Below, piece by piece: positions 16,738-23,954 of a stretch of 64,000 bases of DNA. The stretch lies in NCBI GenBank assembly GCA_003155915.1, contig PMFA01000005.1:153524-217523 (forward strand), read 5' to 3'. Position numbers and translations under genes: made by a program. The DNA comes from Acidimicrobiaceae bacterium (lineage in GTDB: Bacteria; Actinomycetota; Acidimicrobiia; Acidimicrobiales; RAAP-2). The notes beneath the pieces were generated by a model. The model was not told where the DNA came from. It saw only the letters and a list, made by a program, of their open reading frames with translations, and did not search any database. Numbering within the stretch: the stretch's first letter is position 1; every line of letters begins with the position of its first letter.

Positions 16738-17928
16738 TTGACGTCGAATTCGTCGACCGAACCCGGTCCCGCTTCGACCGAAGTCACGTTCCGTCCACTC
16801 CCACTCACGAGCGCGACGCTCGACCTCGTTGTCTTTGGGATGATCTCTTCGCTCTTCGGACCCTTATTGGTCACTCTCGCGCATCGATTCCATCTTTCGC
16901 TTCCCGCCGCTGGTGTCGTGCTCAGCGTGTACTTCGTGGGTGCCTTCTTTGGCGTGCCTATCGGCTGGCTCTCGATGCGACGATTCACGGGCGCCGCCGT
17001 ACTGTCCGGCACGCTCTTGATCACCGCGCTCGGCGCGTGCGGGGCCGCGCTCTCGACCCACTGGGCGATGTTCCTCGCGTCGGTGTTCTTTCTCGGACTC
17101 GGATTCGGCGGCGTCGACTTCTCCCTTATTTCCCTCCTCGTTCGAACGCGGACGAGTGGCCGCGGTCGTCGCCTCAGCGTCACCAACGCCGGTTACGGAC
17201 TCGGCGCCGTGATCGGTCCGCTCCTCCTCGTCGTCGTTCGTCCCCACAACTTTCGCTTGCTCTACGTCGCGATCGCGATCTCGGTCGTCCTACTCACCCT
17301 GGGCAACCGGGGACTCATCGCACCACCGCTTACGGTTGAACATCGCCGCAGCGAGCTCGTGGTGAATCGAACGAAACGCCGATCGATCCTCGCGACGTTC
17401 ATCGCGGCCTATATCTTCTACGTGGCCACCGAAACGACGACCGCCGGTTGGATCGCGCCACACCTGCACCGCATTGGTTATTCCGCGTCCCTCGGCAGCA
17501 TCGACACGGCCGGCTTCTGGCTTGGCCTCGCGTTCGGTCGAGTTCTCGCTGGACCGGTAAGTCGTCGACATTCCGATCATCGTCTCGTCCTCGGAGGTCT
17601 GATCACTGCGGTAGCGCTGTGCTTGACGGCGCTCGCCACCGGTGCGGCGCCGTACGTCTATCCACTCGTGGGCCTGTCCATTGCGTTGGTGTACCCACTG
17701 GCGCTGGTTTGGTACTCCGCCCTCTGTCCGCACGACGACGACGGGGTCGCGCTCTTGATCCTGTGCATGATGGCGGGCGGCGTGATCGGGCCGGCGGTCG
17801 AAAGCCTGATGGTGTCGTCCTTCGGAATCCACGTGGTGCCGATCGTCCTGGCCAGCTTCGCGGCGCTCACCCTCGGAACGTTCGCCAGCGCCTTACGATT
17901 CTCTACGCCCGAAGCGCGCGTGGGATAG
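16738..17928 (+). CDS. Major facilitator superfamily transporter
   Basis: A 396-residue, 12-helix-type MFS protein. The N-half loop GWLSMRRF replaces the usual GxLaDrxGrR, and the second half carries GRVLAGPVSRR, the equivalent loop. The start is a TTG at 16738 with AAGGTG upstream. Hydrophobic segments account for nearly the whole length with no added domain. Position after the amidase suggests export or uptake of a related amide/acid, but nothing in the sequence gives the substrate. Confidence 0.85.
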   Translation: MTSNSSTEPGPASTEVTFRPLPLTSATLDLVVFGMISSLFGPLLVTLAHRFHLSLPAAGVVLSVYFVGAFFGVPIGWLSMRRFTGAAVLSGTLLITALGACGAALSTHWAMFLASVFFLGLGFGGVDFSLISLLVRTRTSGRGRRLSVTNAGYGLGAVIGPLLLVVVRPHNFRLLYVAIAISVVLLTLGNRGLIAPPLTVEHRRSELVVNRTKRRSILATFIAAYIFYVATETTTAGWIAPHLHRIGYSASLGSIDTAGFWLGLAFGRVLAGPVSRRHSDHRLVLGGLITAVALCLTALATGAAPYVYPLVGLSIALVYPLALVWYSALCPHDDDGVALLILCMMAGGVIGPAVESLMVSSFGIHVVPIVLASFAALTLGTFASALRFSTPEARVG

Positions 17929-18039
17929 CCGCGACGGGCCTTTATCGGCGGAATTCACGGCTCACCGAGCACCATCTGATCAGCGTCACCTGGCCAAATT
18001 CCTGATCGTAAGGTCTTTTCACAAACTAGAAAGTGCCCC

Positions 18040-18068
18040 TTGACAAACGTTCGCTAACGATATATCGT
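18040..18068 (+). promoter_or_regulatory. Promoter of the PadR gene (TTGACA / TATCGT)
   Basis: A consensus -35 TTGACA at 18040-18045 is followed after 17 nt by TATCGT at 18063-18068. The -10 is embedded in the palindromic operator below, so binding there would block RNA polymerase. The transcript would carry the AAAGGAG Shine-Dalgarno of the PadR gene. Confidence 0.6.
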
Positions 18069-18070
18069 TA
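18055..18070 (+). promoter_or_regulatory. Perfect 16-bp palindromic operator
   Basis: TAACGATATATCGTTA is a perfect inverted repeat overlapping the -10 region, 28 nt upstream of the PadR start codon. PadR-family repressors bind such AT-rich palindromes at their own promoters, so autorepression is the simplest reading. Confidence 0.65.
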
Positions 18071-18098
18071 TAGTCAGTTTTACAACAAAGGAGAAACA

Positions 18099-18716
18099 AT
18101 GAATAACGAATTTCGTGAACACAAGCACGAAGAGCGCTCCGAGCGAGACCGTGATCCTCGCGGAAGCGGTCGCGGTCGCGGTCGAAGCCCCGGTGGACAC
18201 CGCGGAGGTCCCTTCGGTCGAGGTGACGAGATGTTCCGAGGTGGATTTTCCCCTCGCGGCCGTCAGCGGCTTCGCCGTGGCGACGTTCGAGCGGCCGTCT
18301 TGGTTTTGCTCGACGAGTCCCCTCGCAACGGCTACCAGATCATCCAGGAATTGAGCGAGCGCTCCAACGGAGCGTGGCGTCCGAGCCCCGGATCGGTCTA
18401 CCCGATTCTTCAACAGCTCGAAGATGAGGGTCTCGTGGAGATCTCCTCGACGGTGTCCGGCAAAACGTACAACCTGACCGCCACGGGCAAGGCCCTGGTG
18501 GAGAAGGACCGTGCGACGCTCGGAAAACCGTGGGAGACCGCGGCCGCTGACGTCAGTGACGCAACGTCGGATCTGTTCGGAACCCTCCGACAGGTAGTGC
18601 TCTCGGTTCGCCAAGTCGCGATGGCCGGTTCAGACGCGCAGACCCAAAAGGCGGCGACCATCCTGGCCGACGCTCGGCGGTCGATCTACCGCCTCCTGGC
18701 CGAAGACGAGTCTTAG
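18099..18716 (+). CDS. PadR-family transcriptional regulator with Arg/Gly-rich N-terminus
   Basis: A 205-residue regulator from the ATG at 18099, chosen because AAAGGAG lies 6 nt upstream. Residues 1-60 are a disordered Arg/Gly/Asp-rich tail. The winged helix follows (VRAAVLVLLDESPRNGYQI, then SPGSVYPILQQLEDEGLVE), then a helical C-terminal region. The basic tail is common in actinomycete PadR proteins and may add non-specific DNA contacts. A palindrome in its promoter suggests autoregulation. No transporter gene directly follows, so its other targets are unknown. Confidence 0.9.
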   Translation: MNNEFREHKHEERSERDRDPRGSGRGRGRSPGGHRGGPFGRGDEMFRGGFSPRGRQRLRRGDVRAAVLVLLDESPRNGYQIIQELSERSNGAWRPSPGSVYPILQQLEDEGLVEISSTVSGKTYNLTATGKALVEKDRATLGKPWETAAADVSDATSDLFGTLRQVVLSVRQVAMAGSDAQTQKAATILADARRSIYRLLAEDES

Positions 18717-18722
18717 ACCTCC

Positions 18723-18763
18723 AAGCCCGCGCCCTCGAGTTTCATCGTCGAGGGCGCGGGCTT
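18723..18763 (+). terminator. Strong hairpin terminator after the PadR gene
   Basis: A perfect 16-bp stem (arms 18723-18738 and 18748-18763) with a 9-nt loop starts 7 nt after the stop codon. There is no T-run, as is usual for high-GC hairpin terminators. Confidence 0.75.
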
Positions 18764-18830
18764 CGTCATTCGTGAATGCCTGTCGTGGCAACTCGTCGTA
18801 CACAGCGACGTCATCCGCAATACTGACTAG

Positions 18831-19949
18831 ATGGCCGAGTCCAAGAAGTGGCACGCCGAAACGCTCGCGATTGTCGCCGGCCGACCCTCGTCGCCCGGTG
18901 CTCCCTTCAACGTTCCCCCGACCTTCGCGTCCACGTACCGTGACGGTGGCGACATCGGCTACGGCCGATGGGGCAATCCGACGTGGAGCGCCTTCGAAGA
19001 GACGCTCGGCGAACTCGAAGGCGGGTACTGCGTCTCTTTCGCTTCGGGACTGGCCGCGGTGTCCGCGCTACTCGCGTCACGGCCGCTCGGAACCTCGGTC
19101 GTCTTTCCTACCAACGGCTACAACGGGACACGGGGTCTCCTCGAACGTCTGGAGAAAGAGGGACGACTGAGTACGCGCCCCGTCGACGTGGTGAATACCC
19201 AAGAGGTGCTCGACGCGATGGACGGCGCCGACCTGCTGTGGCTCGAGTCCCCGACCAATCCGCTGCTCGGCATCGCCGACCTGCCGACGATACTGCGAGC
19301 GGCCCGCGACACCGGCGTCACGGCCGTCGTCGACAACACCTTCGCCACGCCCATGCTGCAACAGCCGCTCGCGCTGGGTGCGAGTGCCGTCGTCCACTCC
19401 GCCACGAAGTACATCGGTGGACACTCCGACCTCCTCATGGGCGCGGTCATCGTCGCCGAGCAAAGCCAGCGCGACGAACTCGTCGAATGGCGCACGACCC
19501 AAGGCGCCATCCCTGGGGTGATGGAGTCGTACCTCGCGCTTCGCGGACTTCGCACCCTCCCGGTGCGTTTCGCCCGCCAACAGCGCACCGCGGCCGAACT
19601 CGCCGAGCGACTCGATGATCATCCCCACGTGGTGCGCGTGCGCTACCCCGGACTGGTGTCGGACGCCGGTTTTGAACGCGCGAGTACGCAGATGGGGGGC
19701 TTCGGCGCGATGCTCTCGTTTGAGGTGAACGACGCGCAGAGCGCGGACCAGGTCATCGCATCACTGCGACTGATCATCGGCGGCACGAGTTTGGGTGGCG
19801 TGGAATCCACGATCGACCGAAGAGCGCGATGGAAGGGCGAGGAGAACCTGCCGGGGGGACTGCTCCGACTCAGCGTCGGTTTGGAACACCCGACGGATCT
19901 CTGGGCCGATCTCGACGAAGCGCTTACGAGCGTCTTCGCACATTCGTAG
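18831..19949 (+). CDS. Trans-sulfuration-family PLP enzyme (cystathionine gamma-synthase/lyase-like)
   Basis: A 372-residue fold-type I PLP enzyme of the Cys/Met metabolism family. The PLP-binding lysine is K193 in SATKYIGGHSD, preceded by the VDNTFATP segment carrying the PLP-nitrogen Asp. The usual YGGT motif after the PLP-phosphate loop reads GYNGTRGL, a mild deviation around the substrate-facing Tyr. Members include cystathionine gamma-synthase, cystathionine lyases and methionine gamma-lyase; sequence alone does not separate these. The gene stands alone between two hairpin terminators and so is monocistronic. Confidence 0.85.
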   Translation: MAESKKWHAETLAIVAGRPSSPGAPFNVPPTFASTYRDGGDIGYGRWGNPTWSAFEETLGELEGGYCVSFASGLAAVSALLASRPLGTSVVFPTNGYNGTRGLLERLEKEGRLSTRPVDVVNTQEVLDAMDGADLLWLESPTNPLLGIADLPTILRAARDTGVTAVVDNTFATPMLQQPLALGASAVVHSATKYIGGHSDLLMGAVIVAEQSQRDELVEWRTTQGAIPGVMESYLALRGLRTLPVRFARQQRTAAELAERLDDHPHVVRVRYPGLVSDAGFERASTQMGGFGAMLSFEVNDAQSADQVIASLRLIIGGTSLGGVESTIDRRARWKGEENLPGGLLRLSVGLEHPTDLWADLDEALTSVFAHS

Positions 19950-19960
19950 TCAACGCAAAA

Positions 19961-19995
19961 AGTCCACGACGCTCCATATGGGAGCGTCGTGGACT
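19961..19995. terminator. Bidirectional hairpin terminator
   Basis: A perfect 15-bp stem with loop ATATG sits between the convergent PLP-enzyme and DoxX genes. AAAA at 19957-19960 supplies a short T-run for the minus-strand transcript, so it probably serves both genes. Confidence 0.8.
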
Positions 19996-20012
19996 CAGCG
20001 ATTCAGATTTGA

Positions 20013-20603
20013 CTAGCCGACCGAAACGAGTTCCGGAACTGGTGTCACAACGGCCACTACTTCGACCGGTACGACGTGGTGACGACGCTGCTTGTATCCA
20101 GCGATGATTCCGTCGACGCCAATCCACGTCGACGTGCGCCACGTGGCGAGCACGATGATCGCGCACAGTGCGTAGAAGCCGCAGACACTGGCCGTACCCG
20201 ACATGATGTACGTGAAGAGCAGCGCCAAGCTGGCGAGCGCGGCGATACGGGTGAGGAAACCGAAGGCGAGTCCGATACCGATCGCGAGTTCGCTAAAGGC
20301 GACCACGACGGCAATCCAACTGGCGTTGGGAACCACGAAGCTGTGCATGAAACTGCCCCACCAGCTGTACGCGGCGACGCCGTGACTGGCGAATCCGGCT
20401 ACACCGGCTCCGTTGTTGTGGAGAAACGCTGGATTCTCGGCGCCCCACACCTTGGACACGCCGGCTTGAATCCACATGATCCCGACCCACACGCGCACTG
20501 CCAACCACGCGACAGATGCGACCTTGGATTCGCGCAGCCACGCCACGATTCCGGGAGTGGTGCGCTCGGCGGGATCACCGAAAATAGCGATGACTCTGTT
20601 CAT
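20013..20603 (-). CDS. DoxX/DoxD-family membrane protein
   Basis: A 196-residue integral membrane protein with about four hydrophobic segments. RVWVGIMWIQAGVSKVWG near residue 37 is the DoxX family opening, followed by PNASWIAVVVAFSELAIGIGL. The family includes the small subunit of thiosulfate:quinone oxidoreductase and redox-stress membrane proteins; no DoxA partner is nearby, so a specific role cannot be given. The C-terminal 30 residues are a Val-rich cytoplasmic or external tail. Its upstream region (20604-20805) contains two copies of AGGTTCAA (about 20629 and 20692) and no gene. Confidence 0.8.
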   Translation of the reverse strand: MNRVIAIFGDPAERTTPGIVAWLRESKVASVAWLAVRVWVGIMWIQAGVSKVWGAENPAFLHNNGAGVAGFASHGVAAYSWWGSFMHSFVVPNASWIAVVVAFSELAIGIGLAFGFLTRIAALASLALLFTYIMSGTASVCGFYALCAIIVLATWRTSTWIGVDGIIAGYKQRRHHVVPVEVVAVVTPVPELVSVG

Positions 20604-20805
20604 CAGAAGACCTCTTTCGTATTCGTTAGGTTCAAACTTTCTCGAGATTGTTCGGAAATCTCACTCTCGAATGCCGTTTGAATGACCTTCAAGGTTCAAC
20701 CTAAGAGCATTAGAGGCTCAAATTCGCGTGAATTCCTAGGTCGAAAGTCACAACCGCGTGTAATCGAGGTGCCGCGAAACTCGAACGACGGGTCACTTTC
20801 AACGC

Positions 20806-21786
20806 CTAACGGCGAATCGATGACACGCACTCGGCCAACGCAACTGACTCCGAAGCCGCGCAAAAGTATCCGGGAACGCCATCGACGAATTCGTCGGCGT
20901 ACGTGGGTATCGTCGCGACGGCAATCTCGTCGGCCGCCGCCGCCGTCACTTTCGCACCACGACCTCGTCGCCACACGAGCGTTTGTGGATTTCCCGCGTC
21001 GATGATCGTGCGCCACTCCAACTCGGGGTGATGGCGATCAAACAGCATCACGACGCGCCATACGTCACCGTGCCACGGTCGTCCTTCGAGCCCCGCCGCG
21101 TCGCGTGCTCGATACGACGCCTCTTGATCGGGGATCGCGGAGTACTCGTCACTCGGGACCGTGTCGTCGATCAAGATCACCCCGGAACGCAAATGCGCAA
21201 AGGTATTGATCACGTCGCGGTATGTCTGTTCGAAGGTGTGCAGACCGTCGATGAACGCAACGTCGTAGCGTTTCGATGGACGCAAGGTCGAAAAGAACTC
21301 GTCACTCGTCGTCACGGCGAACGACGAACCGCGCGGCAAGAGCACCGCGTCGAAAAGAGGACTGGGATCCACGCCGCAGCGCCGCCAAACTTTCACGTTG
21401 GCGAACGTCTCGCCCTCGAGCACGCCGATTTCGAGATACGAGCGAAGGTGAAGTTCGCGAATGAGAATGTTGAGGCGGCGAGGGGACCAGAGTTCAACGA
21501 GTACCGGATCGGGTCGAAACTTCAGTAATGGCAACACTCCGGCGATCGCGCGCAGCCGGTTGATCCCCTCCGTGCGGTCCTCGCGAAAGAGTCCCCACCG
21601 ATCGAGGAACGGCCGCGCGAAGCCGTTACCGATCACTTTCCAGAGGTGGCGCTGACGAACCCTGATCCCTTCGTCGACGATCCGTCGAGGGATATTGCGA
21701 ACTCGACGCAACGGATTACTCGGTGAAGACGCCACTGTTGCCGAGGCTACCGCCGCGTTCTCGAACCCTCTCCGGTGACGAGTCAT
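20806..21786 (-). CDS. Class I SAM-dependent methyltransferase-like protein (Methyltransf_24 type)
   Basis: A 326-residue protein. The central region has a Rossmann-like motif I (YLEIGVLEGETFANV, about residues 117-131) and motif IV-like FIDGLHTFEQTYRDV. Hydrophobic VILIDDTVP follows. This is the pattern of the class I methyltransferases found in cell-surface glycan, sugar and antibiotic clusters. The N-terminal 80 residues are basic and unassigned. It is divergent from the DUF429 gene with 62 nt between. Substrate unknown. Confidence 0.72.
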   Translation of the reverse strand: MTRHRRGFENAAVASATVASSPSNPLRRVRNIPRRIVDEGIRVRQRHLWKVIGNGFARPFLDRWGLFREDRTEGINRLRAIAGVLPLLKFRPDPVLVELWSPRRLNILIRELHLRSYLEIGVLEGETFANVKVWRRCGVDPSPLFDAVLLPRGSSFAVTTSDEFFSTLRPSKRYDVAFIDGLHTFEQTYRDVINTFAHLRSGVILIDDTVPSDEYSAIPDQEASYRARDAAGLEGRPWHGDVWRVVMLFDRHHPELEWRTIIDAGNPQTLVWRRGRGAKVTAAAADEIAVATIPTYADEFVDGVPGYFCAASESVALAECVSSIRR

Positions 21787-21833
21787 CGTCTTCCATTCGG
21801 TCGAACGCTCTCCCCCGCATCGCCTCGAGAAGG

Positions 21834-21839
21834 TATAAC
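21834..21839 (+). promoter_or_regulatory. Possible -10 element (TATAAC) of the DUF429 gene
   Basis: TATAAC ends 9 nt before the ATG at 21849, leaving room for transcription to begin at or next to the start codon. No Shine-Dalgarno is present, which fits a leaderless mRNA. Confidence 0.4.
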
Positions 21840-21848
21840 CTGCCCAGG

Positions 21849-22667
21849 ATGACGAGCATCCTGGCCCTTGATCCAGCGTGGACGGCGACCGAACCTAGTG
21901 GTGTCGCAGTGTTGCAGCAAGTGAAGGAACGATGGAAGTGCGTTGGGCTCGCTCCGAGCTACGCCCAGTTCATAGAACTGGCGAACGGCACACCGGTCGA
22001 CTGGTCCAAGGTGCCCAGTGCCGGTCGCCCAGACGTCGACGCGTTGTTGGCTGCGGCGCGCACGTTGCTTGGCGGCGACGGAGTCGACCTGGTGACGATC
22101 GACATGCCGGTCGCGCTGACCCCGATTCGCAAGCGTCGAGAGGCCGACAGCGCCGTGTCCCAGAAGTTCGGCTCCAAGGGTTGCAGCACCCATTCCCCCA
22201 GCGAAGTCCGGCCCGGCGACTTGGGTAGTCAGCTGACCGATCGCTTCAAGGAGCTGGGCTACAGCGTCGCTACGGTCGAAACCCCCGTGGGCAGCACCTA
22301 CGTGCTGGCCGAGGTCTATCCTCACCCGGCCCTCCTGCACCTGCTGGGCAAGGACTTTCGTTTCAAGTACAAGATTGGACGAGCGAGTGAGTATTGGCCC
22401 GAAAAGACTCCCGTCGATCGTCGACGGCGAATCGTCAAGAACTGGCGCAAGATCGTCGACCAACTGTCCCTTACGATCAACAAGATCGAACTGCCGCTAC
22501 CCGCCAAGTCCGACCTCGAGAACCTTCCTTCGACCTCGTTGAAGCGATTCGAGGACGCCCTCGACGCCCTCGTGGGAGGGTGGGTCGGGATCAAATATCT
22601 GGAGGGCGACTGCACCGCCTACGGCGACGAATCAGCCGCGATATGGATCCCTCCGAAGTCGTCCTAG
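21849..22667 (+). CDS. DUF429 domain protein (predicted RNase H-fold nuclease family)
   Basis: A 272-residue protein from the ATG at 21849; the open frame upstream overlaps the divergent promoter region and is not used. It begins SILALDPAWT, the first strand and Asp of the RNase H-like fold, and contains DLVTIDMPVALTP at about 78-90, the second conserved acidic strand. EVYPHPALLHLLG near 155-167 is the conserved central motif of DUF429. The family is annotated as a predicted nuclease, but no biochemical role is established. Neighbours give no pathway hint. Confidence 0.82.
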   Translation: MTSILALDPAWTATEPSGVAVLQQVKERWKCVGLAPSYAQFIELANGTPVDWSKVPSAGRPDVDALLAAARTLLGGDGVDLVTIDMPVALTPIRKRREADSAVSQKFGSKGCSTHSPSEVRPGDLGSQLTDRFKELGYSVATVETPVGSTYVLAEVYPHPALLHLLGKDFRFKYKIGRASEYWPEKTPVDRRRRIVKNWRKIVDQLSLTINKIELPLPAKSDLENLPSTSLKRFEDALDALVGGWVGIKYLEGDCTAYGDESAAIWIPPKSS

Positions 22668-22784
22668 GGACCGCTTCTGGCACCTCGCACTTTCTCACTC
22701 CTCCGGAGACAATGCAGAAATCTCACTGAAATTCTTCATTTTCAGGCGGAGTTCACCGAACCGCGTCATCAGTAACGTGAAGTG

Positions 22785-23855
22785 ATGAAAACAAACACGA
22801 TCGTCGTCTGCGAAGGCGACCAGACCGGCCAAGAACTACTTGACGAGGCCTTACGCGTACTCGAACCAAATGTATTGGGATTTGACGTCGACCTCATTCG
22901 CTTCGACCTGTCATTGGAGAAGCGTCGCGCGACCAATAACCAAGTCGTCCATGACGCCGCGGCCGCGATAGTTGAGACTGGATTAGGGCTGAAGGCCGCG
23001 ACAATTACGCCCACCGAGATCGGGAGCGTGGGATCACCGAATCGAATTCTGCGCGAGGGCATCGACGGCAAGGTGATCGTGCGAACCGGTCGGCGAATTC
23101 CTGGCGTCGCCCCCGTCGTTTCGCTGTCGCACCCCGTCGCAGTCGTTCGGATGGCCGTCGGCGACGCGTACGGCGCGGCCGAGGGCCGCGACGGCGAACC
23201 CGGTTCGCGAGGCGAATCGGCCTGGCGCACCGAACGCATCGACCGCAGCGTGTGCCAATCGGTCGCGGAATTCGCGTTCGCGACCGCGGTGTCCATGGGC
23301 GGTCTCGTCTACGGCGGACCGAAGTGGACCGTTTCGGCGGTCTATGAAGGCATGCTCAAAGAGGAGATGGACCGCGCCGCGAGTCGACACCCTGACGTCA
23401 CCTACCATCCGATGCTCATCGACGCGGCCTACGCCGGTCTGATGACCGAGCAGTGGGATTGCAGCGTGGTGATTCCCACACTGAATCGTGACGGTGACTG
23501 TCTGAGTGACCTCGTGCTCGCGATGTTCGGCTCGATCGCGGGCGCCGAGTCTGTCCTCTTGGCCCTGGACGATGAGCTGAATCCCACGACGGCGATGGCC
23601 GAGGCGCCGCACGGCACGGCACCTTCGCTCGAGGGCAAGAACGTGGCCAATCCCATGGCGATGCTGCTCGCGTGCGCCGCGGTGCTCGAACACGCGGGGA
23701 TCCAGGGTGACGAGCGCGCCGGGGAGGCTTCGCGAACACTGCGCAGGGCGACGCTCGCGACCGCGATGGACGGCATTCGTAGCTTTGATCTTGGCGGCTC
23801 GGCTTCTACCTCCGAAGTCGTCGACGAGGTCGTGGCCCGAATGCGCAATCGCTGA
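22785..23855 (+). CDS. Isocitrate/isopropylmalate dehydrogenase-family protein with altered active site
   Basis: A 356-residue member of the beta-decarboxylating dehydrogenase family. GSPNRILREG and IVRTGRRIPG near residues 83-106 match the substrate Arg region. D213, D238 and D242 match the metal Asps (LIDAAY, DGDCLSD), and EAPHGTAP is the NAD-binding loop. However, the segment that normally carries the catalytic Lys and Asn (K-x-N) reads YGGPKW (176-181), placing Gly and Pro at those positions. The catalytic Tyr position of the preceding helix appears to be F165. The fold is kept, but ordinary oxidative decarboxylation is doubtful. An in-frame GTG directly precedes the ATG. It lies 99 nt before putA on the same strand. 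Confidence 0.8.
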   Translation: MKTNTIVVCEGDQTGQELLDEALRVLEPNVLGFDVDLIRFDLSLEKRRATNNQVVHDAAAAIVETGLGLKAATITPTEIGSVGSPNRILREGIDGKVIVRTGRRIPGVAPVVSLSHPVAVVRMAVGDAYGAAEGRDGEPGSRGESAWRTERIDRSVCQSVAEFAFATAVSMGGLVYGGPKWTVSAVYEGMLKEEMDRAASRHPDVTYHPMLIDAAYAGLMTEQWDCSVVIPTLNRDGDCLSDLVLAMFGSIAGAESVLLALDDELNPTTAMAEAPHGTAPSLEGKNVANPMAMLLACAAVLEHAGIQGDERAGEASRTLRRATLATAMDGIRSFDLGGSASTSEVVDEVVARMRNR

Positions 23856-23954
23856 GGAAGTGTCGCAGCGGAACTGCGCGCTCTCGAGCGGCCCCCGGCG
23901 AGAGCGCCCACGAATCGGCGTATACGGTGGAGGCATAGGAAATGTTGTGATGCG

